Part shown: one piece after another, positions 17,204 through 25,000 of the stretch
Layout of the letters: each line of letters begins with the position of its first letter
Position numbering within the stretch: position 1 is the first letter of the stretch
NCBI RefSeq assembly: GCF_030272615.1
Contig: NW_026729313.1
Location: 27,501 to 52,500 of the forward strand
Reading direction: 5' to 3'
From: Cryptomeria japonica
Taxonomy: Eukaryota; Streptophyta; Pinopsida; Cupressales; Cupressaceae
Length of the DNA stretch: 25,000 bases
Translations under genes and position numbers: made by a program
The notes under the pieces: generated by a model
Database searches by the model: none
Told to the model about the DNA's origin: nothing
What the model saw: only the letters and a program-made list of their open reading frames with translations

Positions 17204-17874
17204 CCCTTCCTGGTGCGCAGCCCAGGCAAGTTGTGCGCACCAAGGTGCCCACCCTGGCGGAGGTGCGCGCCCGGGGCAATCCGGGCTCCGACTTCGTGCA
17301 CTGCATGGTGCCCACCAAGGCGCGCAACCCAGCCAAGGTGCCCACCGCAGCGAAGGTGCACGCGAGGTGCGCACCCGAGGTGCACACCCGGGGCAAACCG
17401 GGCTCCGACTTCGTGCACGCCGCACCTTGGAGCACACTTCAGAGCGCTCCTTGGTGCGCACCAGGGCGCGCAACCCAGCCGAGGTGCCCACCCCGGCGAA
17501 GGTGCACGCGAGGTGCGCACCCGGGGCAAACCGGGCTCCGACTTCGTGCACGCCATGGTGCCCACCGCGGCGAAGGTGCGCACCCGGGGCAAACCGGGCT
17601 CCGACTTCGTGCACGCCGCACCTTGGAGCACACTTCGGAGCGCTCCTTGGTGCGCACCATGGTGCCCACCAGGCCGCGCAACCCAGCCAAGGTGTGCGCA
17701 CCAAGGTGCACGCGAGGTGCGCACCCGGGGCAAACCGGGGTCCGACTTCGTGCACGCCGCACCTTGGAGCACACATCGGGGCGCTCCCGGGTTCGCACCG
17801 GCGTTGCGCACCGTGGTGGGCACCTCGGAGCACACCAAGGTGGGCAGCGAGGTGCGCACCTTTGATGCGATGCC
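17204..17874. repeat. GC-rich block between A-rich modules M6 and M7
   Basis: This block is made of the same cggggcaaaccgggctccga units as the block at 14510, with some unit starts at 17394, 17521 and 17583. It includes a marker variant, gagcacacttcagagcgc at about 17425, that recurs at about 19512. Confidence 0.85.
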
Positions 17875-18039
17875 TTCACTAATTTCCATAAAAGGCAAAA
17901 AAAAAACGAGATTTTAAAATTTCCGTTTTGAAAGATAGTGAGAAAAAGGGAATGCTGGTGCCATCTTGAGCCCGCCCTGGTGCGCAGCCCAGCCAAGGTT
18001 TGCGCACCAAGGTGCCCACCCTGGCGAAGGTGCGCGCCC

Positions 18040-18185
18040 GGGCAATTAACCCAACTTCCAACTTCGCGCGCGCCAGGGTGGGAGCGCACCCAACAACCGG
18101 GCCTGGGAAGAGCCAATGCGAGAAACCCCACCAAACTCTCTGACAAAAAAAGAGGGGGCGCTCCAGTAACCCCGCTTCGGAGCGC
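18040..18185. repeat. Module N, copy 3
   Basis: This is the partner of copy 1 in the 2365-bp duplication; it reads ccaaactctctgac where copy 1 reads ccaaacgctctgac. Confidence 0.85.
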
Positions 18186-18519
18186 ACCCTGGGCAAACCC
18201 AGCCAAGGTGCCCACCCCGGCCAAGGTGCAGGCGAGGTGCGCACCCGGGGCAAACCGGGCTCCGACAACGTGCACGCCGCACCTTGGAGCACACTTCGTA
18301 GCGCTCCCGGGTGCGCACCTCAGAGCACACCAAGGTGGGCAGCGAGGTGCGCACCTTTGATGCGCTGCCTTCACTAATTTCCAGAAAAGGCAAAAAAAAA
18401 AGGAGATTTTAAAATTTCCGTTTTGAAAGATAGTGAAAAAAACGGAACGCGCGTGCCATCTTGAGCCCGCCCTGGTGCGCAGCCCAGGTAAGGTGCCACC
18501 CTGGCAAAGGTGCGCACCC

Positions 18520-18653
18520 GGGCAATTAACCCTACTTCCGACTTCGTGCGCGCCAGGGTGGCAACCGGGCCTCGGAAGAGCCAATGCGAGAAACCCCACC
18601 AAACGCTCCGACAAAAAAAGAGGCGGCGCTCCAATAACCCCGCTTCGGAGCGC
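18520..18653. repeat. Module N, copy 4
   Basis: This is the partner of copy 2, the short form, and is followed by caaaccaagcc rather than caaacccagcc. Confidence 0.85.
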
Positions 18654-19289
18654 AGCCGGGGCAAACCAAGCCAAGGTGCCCACCCCGACGAAGGTGCACG
18701 CGAGGTGCGCACCCGGGGCAAACCGGGCTCCGACAACGTGCACGCAGCACCTTGGAGCACACTTCGAAGCACTCCCGGGTGCCCACCGGCGTTGCGCACC
18801 GTGGTGGGCAGCGAGGTGCGCACCTTTGATGCGCTGCCTTCACTAATTTCCAGAAAAAGGCAAAAAAAAATGAGATTTTAAAATTTCCGTTTTGAAAGAT
18901 AGTGAAAAAAAAGGAACGCGGGTGCCATCTTGAGCCCGCCCTGGTGCGCAGCCCAGGCAAGGCATGCGCACCAAGGTGCCCACCCGAGGTGCACACCCGG
19001 GGCAAACCGGGCTCCGACTTCGTGCAGGCCGCACCTTGGAGCACACTTCGGAGCGCTCCTTGGTGCGCACCATGGTGCCCACCAGGGCGCACCCGAGGCA
19101 AACCGGGCTCCGACTTCGTGCACGCCGCACCTTGGAGCACACATCGGAGCGCTCCCAGGTTCGCACCAGCGTTGCGCACCTTTGATGCGCTGCCTTCACT
19201 AATTTCCAGAAAAGGCAAAAAAAAACGATATTTTAAAATTTCCGTTCTGAAAGATAGTGAAAAAAACGGAACGCGGGTGCCATCTTGAG

Positions 19290-19708
19290 CCCTTCCTGAT
19301 GCGCAGCCCAGGCAAGTTGTGCGCACCAAGGTGCCCACCCTGGCGGAGGTGCGCGCCCGGGGCAAACCGGGCTCCGACTTCGTGCACTGCATGGTGCCCA
19401 CCAAGGCGCGCAACCCAGCCAAGGTGCCCACCGCAGCGAAGGTGCACGCGAGGTGCGCACCCGAGGTGCACACCCGGGGCAAACCGGGCTCCGACTTCGT
19501 GCACGCCGCACCTTGGAGCACACTTCAGAGCGCTCCTTGGTACGCACCAGGGCGCGCAACCCAGCCAAGGTGCTCACCCCGGCGAAGGTGCACGCGAGGT
19601 GCGCACCCGGGGCAAACCGGGCTCGGACTTCGTGCACGCCGCACCTTGGAGCACACATCGGAGCGCTCCCGGGTTCGCACCAGCATTGCGCACCTTTGAT
19701 GCGCTGCC
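19290..19708. repeat. GC-rich block between A-rich modules M10 and M11
   Basis: Same unit family as 17204-17874 but shorter; it includes cttggtacgcacc and ccgggctcggactt substitutions that are private to this block. Confidence 0.8.
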
Positions 19709-19810
19709 TTCACTAATTTCCAGAAAAGGCAAAAAAAAGAAAAAAATGAGATTTTAAAATTTCCGTTTTGAAAGATAGTGAAAAAAACGGAACGCGGGTG
19801 CCATCTTGAG
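19709..19810. repeat. A-rich module M11, last in unit 1
   Basis: It has a longer A tract (aaaaaaaagaaaaaa) than its neighbours. About 40 bases after it, the sequence switches to the start of the next 7.9-kb unit. Confidence 0.85.
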
Positions 19811-19840
19811 CCCGCCCTGGTGTGCAGCCCAGGCAAGTTG

Positions 19841-19872
19841 TGCGCACCAAGGCACCCACCCTGGCCAAGGTG
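19841..19872. other. Breakpoint between the two 7.9-kb units
   Basis: The left side (gtgcgcaccaagg) is 5S-flank repeat; the right side, from 19853 (cacccaccctggccaagg), is G-rich field identical to 11917 onward. The 5S-flank repeats elsewhere read aaggtgcccaccctggcgaagg, so the two parents share cccaccctggc next to the switch. Confidence 0.85.
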
Positions 19873-20356
19873 GGTCACGGGGTGGGTCCTAGGGTGGGTA
19901 ACGGGGTGGGTACTAAGGTGCGTGCCAAGGTGGGTCATAGGGTGGGTGCCAAGGTGGGCACCAGGGTGGGTGTGCACCAACCCTAGCCAGGGTAGGTCAC
20001 GGGGTGGTTGTCGGGGTGGGCGTCAAGGAGCCAAGGTGGGTGGCAAGTAGCCAAGTTGCGTGCCAAGGTGGGTGTCGGGGTGGGTGCCAAGGATCCAAGG
20101 TGGGTGCCAAGGAACCAAGGTGGGTGTCTGGGTGGGTGCCGAGGTGGGAGCCAGGGTGGGTCCCAAGGTGAGTGCAAAGGTGGGTGCCAGGGTCAAGGTG
20201 AGTGCCAATGTGGGTTCCAAGGTGCCAGGGTCAGGGTGAGTGCCAATGTGGGTTCAAAGGTGCTAAGTTGGGTGCGAGGTTGGGTGCGAGGGTGGGTGGG
20301 TGCCAAGGTGTGCTAGGTGGAAGCCCGGGTGGGTCGGCATCCCATGGGTGTCGAGT
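19853..20356 (+). repeat. G-rich field, shortened copy in unit 2
   Basis: It corresponds to 11917-12420 only. The preceding 1.2 kb of G-rich field and the whole promoter zone are absent, so no Pol I-type core lies between the two 5S genes. Confidence 0.9.
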
Positions 20357-21106
20357 TGGGTGCCTGATGGGTGCTTCTTGTCAAGTTTTAGTCGTCGGGA
20401 CTCATTTCGAGCCTTAGAGGTCGTTTCTTGTCCGGTTGCCCTGTCTTCGACCTGGGAACCCAATTTTGGTCCTCGGGTCCCATTTTTTTTTGTCTCGCAT
20501 CCCACTTTTGGCCTGTGGCCTTTTCGGGGTCGATTCTCGTTTTGGGCATCAGAGCATGTTTCTTCTCCTAAAACCCAATATTTGTTTATTAAGTCTCGGA
20601 ACACATTTTTGTTCTCGTGGACCCATCATGGGTCTTGGAACGCATTTGTGGTCCTTGGGTCCCATTTTGCATCCCGAAACTTGTGTTTTGGTGCTTGATC
20701 CCTATTTTGGGTGCCCACCTTGCACCAAGTGCGCACCCGGGGCAAACCGAGCGCCTTGGTGCACCGGGGCAAGATCGAGCGTGCACCCGAGGCGCCCCGA
20801 ACATGCACCAAGGTGCACTCGGCCCACATGTGAGCGCAGGTCGTTGCGCCCGAGGTGGTGTGTGGGCACCGCGTTGCAGACGGGACACTGCACGCACACG
20901 ACGCCCCCTCCAGGTGCACGCACGTAGGCCGGGCCGGGTGCACACCCGACGCCCTAGCAAGGTGCGCGCACCCGGGCAGGGCTCACACTTGGCGAACGGG
21001 GCGCACTTCGCGAGGGAGGGTGTGCACCTCGACGGGGGTGGGTGGCCGGGGTGGATTCGCACGTGGGTCGCGGTTTGCTAAGTACACACTGCGACAAGCT
21101 CATAAC
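20357..21106. other. Leader upstream of 5S gene 2
   Basis: It matches 12421-13170 base for base as far as I can see, including the -1 C and the absence of a clear TATA-like element. Confidence 0.65.
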
Positions 21107-21226
21107 GGGTGCGATCATACCAGCATTAGTGCACCGGATCCCATCAGAACTCCGCAGTTAAGCGCGCTTGGGCCGGAGTAGTACTGGGATGGGTGACCTC
21201 CCGGGAAGTCCCGGTGTTGCACCCTT
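21107..21226 (+). rRNA. 5S rRNA: 5S ribosomal RNA gene, copy 2
   Basis: It is identical to copy 1 by eye, with box A at 21156-21170, the intermediate element at 21173-21178 and box C at about 21186-21203 all intact. It lies 7936 bases from copy 1 on the same strand. Typical separate plant 5S clusters have units of only a few hundred bases, so the spacing here is exceptional. Confidence 0.97.
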
Positions 21227-21230
21227 TTTT
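21225..21230 (+). terminator. Pol III T-run terminator of 5S gene 2
   Basis: Six T follow the gene end, with the same agttttt continuation as copy 1. Confidence 0.9.
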
Positions 21231-21236
21231 AGTTTT

Positions 21237-21660
21237 TCGCCGGGCGTCGCAATGCTATTTGAATAAACCTTTTGCCCGTTTGCGTTCTCGTCGGGGCCGG
21301 GCCGGGCCGGGGTGCGCTGCCCGCACTACCGCGCGCGCGGGGGCGACACCGAGCGCGCACCCGAGGCGCCCCGAGCACACAGGCCACGGTGCAACCCGGG
21401 CGTTGTGCGCGCACCCCGGTGCGCCCGAGGTGCTGCGCGCGCACCCAGGTGAAATCGGTGTGCACCTCGGCCAGTGCGCGCTCGGTCGAGTCGCGCACGT
21501 TGGCCAAGGTGCACGGTGATGTTTCTTACTCTAAGGTTCCGCACCAGACGCCCGGGACAGGTGAGCGAAGCTGGGCGGGGCCGGGTGCGCGGCCGGGGCA
21601 GGTGCACGCAGCTGGAGAGAGCTTTGGAGCACACTTCGGAGCGCACCAATGATGCGCTCC
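21237..21660. other. GC-rich tract downstream of 5S gene 2
   Basis: It is the same as 13301-13724; nothing further is recognised. Confidence 0.6.
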
Positions 21661-21763
21661 ATTCAAAAGTTTCCTGAAAAGGCAAAAAAAGTTGAGATTA
21701 TAGAATTTCCCACTTGAGAGATTGTAAAAAAAAAAAATTTAAAATGAAGGAAACGCGGGTGCC
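21661..21763. repeat. A-rich module M1, unit 2 copy
   Basis: It matches M1, including the A12 run, and again directly follows the GC-rich tract. Confidence 0.7.
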
Positions 21764-23371
21764 AAGGTGTGCGCAGCCCAGCCAAGGTGTGCGCACCAAG
21801 GCGCCCACCCTGGCGAAGGTGCACGCAAGGTGCGCACCCGAGGCAAACCGGACAATTAACCCAACTTTCGACTTCGCGCGCACCTTGGAGCGCACTTCGG
21901 AGCGCTCCTTGGTGCGCACCAATCTTGGGCACCTCGGAGTGCACCATGGCGCCCACCAAGGTGCGCACCCGGGGCAAACCGAGCTCCGACTTCGTGCGCA
22001 CCTTGGAGCGCACGAAAGGTGCGCACCATGGCGCCCACCAAGGTGCGCAGCCCAGCCAAGGCGTGCGCATCAAGGTGCGCACCCTGGCGAAGGTGCGCAC
22101 CCGGGGCAAACCGAGCTCCGACTTCGTGCGCACCTTGGAGCGCACAAAAGGTGCGCAACCCAGCCAAGGTGTGCGCACCCCGGTCAAACCGAGCTCCGAA
22201 TCGTGCGCACCAGAGGTGCACGCCATCGTGCGCACCTTGGAGCACACTTCGGAGCCCTCCTTGGTGCGCGCCGATGTTGCGCACCTCGGAGCGCACCCGG
22301 GGAAAACAATGCAATTAACCCGACTTTCGACTTCGTGGGCACCTCGGAGCGCTCTCGGGTTCGCACCTCGGAGCACACCGAGGTGCGCACCTTTGATGCG
22401 CTGCCTTCACCAATTTCCAGAAAAGGCAAGAAAACATTGAGAAGGTGTGCGCACCGAGGTGCCCACCCTGGCGAAGGTGCACGCGAGGTGCGCACCCGGG
22501 GCAAACCGGGCTCCGACTTCGTGCACGCCGCACCTTGGAGCACACTTCGGAGCGCTCCTTGGTGCGCACCAGGGCGCGCAACCCAGCCGAGGTGCCCACC
22601 CCGGCGAAGGTGCACGCGAGGTGCGCACCCGGGGCAAACCGGGCTCCGACTTCGTGCACGCCATGGTGCCCACCGCGGCGAAGGTGCACGCGAGGTGCGC
22701 ACCCGGGGCAAACCGGGCTCCGACTTCGTGCACGCCGCACCTTGGAGCACACTTCGGAGCGCTCCTTGGTGCGCACCATGGTGCCCACCAGGGCGCGCAA
22801 CCCCGCCGAAGGTGCACGCGAGGTGCGCACCCGGGGCAAACCGGGCTCCGACTTCGTGCACGCCGCACCTTGGAGCACACTTCGGAGCGCTCCTTGGTGC
22901 GCACCATGGTGCCCACCAGGGCGCGCAACCCCGCCGAAGGTGCACGCGAGGTGCGCACCCGGGGCAAACCGGGCTCCGACTTCGTGCACGCCGCACCTTG
23001 GAGCACACTTCGGAGCGCTCCTTGGTGCGCACCAGGGCGCGCAACCCAGCCGAGGTGCCCACCCCGGCGAAGGTGCGTACCCGGGGCAAACCGGGCTCCG
23101 ACTTCGTGCACGCCGCACCTTGGAGCACACTTCGGAGCGCTCCTTGGTGCGCACCATGGTGCCCACCAGGCCGCGCAACCCAGCCAAGGTGTGCGCACCA
23201 AGGTGCACGCGAGGTGCGCACCCGGGGCAAACCGGGGTCCGACTTCGTGCACGCCGCACCTTGGAGCACACATCGGGGCGCTCCCGGGTTCGCACCGGCG
23301 TTGCGCACCGTGGTGGGCACCTCGGAGCACACCAAGGTGGGCAGCGAGGTGCGCACCTTTGATGCGATGCC
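21764..23371. repeat. GC-rich subrepeat blocks of unit 2, with truncated module M2
   Basis: It corresponds to 13828-15509. The truncated A-rich module is at 22406-22445. The block lacks the short unit found at about 15048-15110 in unit 1 and has an 11-base deletion before gtacccggggc near 23077. Confidence 0.85.
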
Positions 23372-25000
23372 TTCACTAATTTCCATAAAAGGCAAAAAAA
23401 AAACGAGATTTTAAAATTTCCGTTTTGAAAGATAGTGAGAAAAAGGGAATGCTGGTGCCATCTTGAGCCCGCCCTGGTGCGCAGCCCAGCCAAGGTGTGC
23501 GCACCAAGGTGCCCACCCTGGCGAAGGTGCGCGCCCGGGCAATTAACCCAACTTCCAACTTCGCGCGCGCCAGGGTGGGAGCGCACCCAACAACCGGGCC
23601 TGGGAAGAGCCAATGCGAGAAACCCCACCAAACGCTCTGACAAAAAAAGAGGGGGCGCTCCAGTAACCCCGCTTCGGAGCGCACCCTGGGCAAACCCAGC
23701 CAAGGTGCCCACCCCGGCCAAGGTGCAGGCGAGGTGCGCACCCGGGGCAAACCGGGCTCCGACAACGTGCACGCCGCACCTTGGAGCACACTTCGTAGCG
23801 CTCCCGGGTGCGCACCTCAGAGCACACCAAGGTGGGCAGCGAGGTGCGCACCTTTGATGCGCTGCCTTCACTAATTTCCAGAAAAGGCAAAAAAAAAAGG
23901 AGATTTTAAAATTTCCGTTTTGAAAGATAGTGAAAAAAACGGAACGCGCGTGCCATCTTGAGCCCGCCCTGGTGCGCAGCCCAGGTAAGGTGCCCACCCT
24001 GGCAAAGGTGCGCACCCGGGCAATTAACCCTACTTCCGACTTCGTGCGCGCCAGGGTGGCAACCGGGCCTCGGAAGAGCCAATGCGAGAAACCCCACCAA
24101 ACGCTCCGACAAAAAAAGAGGCGGCGCTCCAATAACCCCGCTTCGGAGCGCAGCCGGGGCAAACCCAGCCAAGGTGCCCACCCCGACGAAGGTGCACGCG
24201 AGGTGCGCACCCGGGGCAAACCGGGCTCCGACAACGTGCACGCAGCACCTTGGAGCACACTTCGAAGCACTCCCGGGTGCCCACCGGCGTTGCGCACCGT
24301 GGTGGGCAGCGAGGTGCGCACCTTTGATGCGCTGCCTTCACTAATTTCCAGAAAAAGGCAAAAAAAAATGAGATTTTAAAATTTCCGTTTTGAAAGATAG
24401 TGAAAAAAAAGGAACGCGGGTGCCATCTTGAGCCCGCCCTGGTGCGCAGCCCAGGCAAGGCATGCGCACCAAGGTGCCCACCCGAGGTGCACACCCGGGG
24501 CAAACCGGGCTCCGACTTCGTGCAGGCCGCACCTTGGAGCACACTTCGGAGCGCTCCTTGGTGCGCACCATGGTGCCCACCAGGGCGCGCAACCCAGCCA
24601 AGGTCTGCACACCAAGGTGCCCACCCCGGCGAAGGTGCACGCGAGGTGCGCACCCGGGGCAAACCGGGCTCCGACTTCGTGCACGCCATGGTGCCCACCG
24701 CGGCGAAGGTGCACGCGAGGTGCGCACCCGGGGCAAACCGGGCTCCGACTTCGTGCACGCCGCACCTTGGAGCACACTTCGGAGCGCTCCTTGGTGCGCA
24801 CCATGGTGCCCACCAGGGCGCGCAACCCAGCCAAGGTGTGCGCACCAAGGTGCACGCGAGGTGCGCACCCGGGGCAAACCGGGGTCCGACTTCGTGCACG
24901 CCGCACCTTGGAGCACACATCGGAGCGCTCCCAGGTTCGCACCAGCGTTGCGCACCTTTGATGCGCTGCCTTCACTAATTTCCAGAAAAGGCAAAAAAAA
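23372..25000. repeat. A-rich modules M3-M6 and intervening blocks, unit 2
   Basis: Modules lie at 23372-23467, 23867-23962, 24337-24432 and 24971 to the window end. Module N copies are at 23537-23682 and 24018-24152. All are at offset 7862 from their unit 1 partners. M3 here reads aaacgagatttt, like M7 rather than M3 (aaatgagatttt), a sign of exchange between copies. Confidence 0.85.

Larger units (their letters stand above)
15110..17475. repeat. Internal segmental duplication, left copy (offset 2365)
   Basis: A-rich modules M3, M4 and M5 and the linking sequence recur 2365 or 2364 bases later as M7, M8 and M9. The left limit is approximate because both ends lie in near-identical 63-141 bp units. 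Confidence 0.8.
17875..19289. repeat. A-rich modules M7-M10
   Basis: The islands lie at 17875-17970, 18370-18465, 18839-18934 and 19195-19289. M7 keeps the ttccataaaagg and gagaaaaagggaatgctgg variants of M3, which ties it to the duplication. M10 reads cgatattttaaaatt where its partner M6 reads cgagattttaaaatt. Confidence 0.9.
17476..19560. repeat. Internal segmental duplication, right copy
   Basis: It corresponds to the left copy with two clear differences: one base lost near 18495 (aaggtgccaccc for aaggtgcccaccc) and 278 bases lost between modules M9 and M10, where the spacing is 356 against 634 in the left copy. The limits are approximate. Confidence 0.8.
11917..19852. repeat. Large tandem unit 1 carrying a 5S gene (7936 bp)
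   Basis: It runs from the palindrome centre to the point where the same sequence starts again. In order it holds the end of the G-rich field, the 5S leader, the 5S gene, a GC-rich tract, and about 6.1 kb of nested repeats with 11 A-rich modules. Every landmark from 11917 to 15047 recurs at +7936. After two deletions in unit 2 the offset is 7862. Confidence 0.9.
19853..25000. repeat. Large tandem unit 2 carrying a 5S gene, partial
   Basis: It repeats unit 1 from its first base and is cut by the window end within its sixth A-rich module. It looks identical to unit 1 as far as 22983, then lacks a 63-bp short unit and, after 23080, an 11-bp gtgcacgcgag segment. The later part shows only rare substitutions. 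Confidence 0.9.

Noticed and set aside
13727-17898. Very long open frames on both strands (up to 662 codons at 14471-16459 minus and 579 at 13778-15517 plus)
   Set aside because: They overlap each other in several frames, follow the 63-141 bp repeats, and consist of R, A, P, G, H and T-rich repeat peptide. The repeat units have few stops in any frame, and the frames end inside the A-rich islands.
15510-19810. A-rich islands as poly(A) tails of retroposed elements
   Set aside because: The A runs are inside a conserved 95-bp module with the same sequence on both sides, and there are no target-site duplications around each copy.
22315-24321. 668-codon minus-strand open frame
   Set aside because: It is the unit 2 counterpart of the same repeat artefact. 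It changes content where subrepeats are gained or lost, as a real protein would not.

Overview
This window looks like ribosomal DNA spacer from a land plant, probably not a flowering plant. It holds no protein-coding gene that I can support. The only complete genes are two identical 5S rRNA genes on the + strand (13171-13290 and 21107-21226). Both have an intact internal Pol III promoter and a T-run terminator. Their sequence reads like the moss, liverwort, fern and gymnosperm type as I remember it; this is recall, not an alignment. Thirteen copies of a short minus-strand element read CTTATATAGGGGAGG and match the established plant RNA polymerase I start consensus TATATA(A/G)GGGG. I therefore read the window as the intergenic spacer of a linked 35S-5S rDNA unit. 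The 35S transcription unit would run leftwards (18S beyond base 1, not seen) and the 5S gene would run the opposite way.

Layout from left to right on the + strand, which is the reverse of 35S transcription. 1-6337: probable 5' external transcribed spacer (ETS). It has a duplicated 150-bp block, a non-repetitive stretch, degenerate repeats, and a clean tandem array of 21 units of 188 bp (2034-5954). 6217-10470: promoter zone with 13 Pol I-type cores in three unit classes: long units of about 440-550 bp carrying a hairpin and a diverged 188-bp-type module, units of 311 bp, and units of 157 bp. A 52-bp palindrome-bearing tandem array (8859-9455) is inserted in this zone. 10524-12420: short palindromic repeats, then a G-rich field built on GGTGGGTGCC with G-quadruplex motifs. 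12421-13170: a mostly non-repetitive leader to the 5S gene. 13171-19852: the 5S gene followed by about 6.5 kb of nested repeats made from a GGTGCGCACC palindromic decamer, 63-141 bp GC-rich units and A-rich modules.

From 19853 the sequence from 11917 onward starts again. The 5S gene therefore lies in a tandem unit of 7936 bp, and the second unit is cut by the window end. The two units look identical over their first 3.1 kb and then differ by 63-bp and 11-bp deletions. The breakpoint falls at the centre of a perfect 24-bp palindrome.

The long open reading frames in the repeats are open in several frames on both strands because the repeat units contain no stop codons. I do not treat them as genes. 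The most notable features are the inverted 5S linkage, the many spacer promoters, a covarying hairpin just downstream of the three promoters nearest 18S, and the layered repeat structure around 5S.
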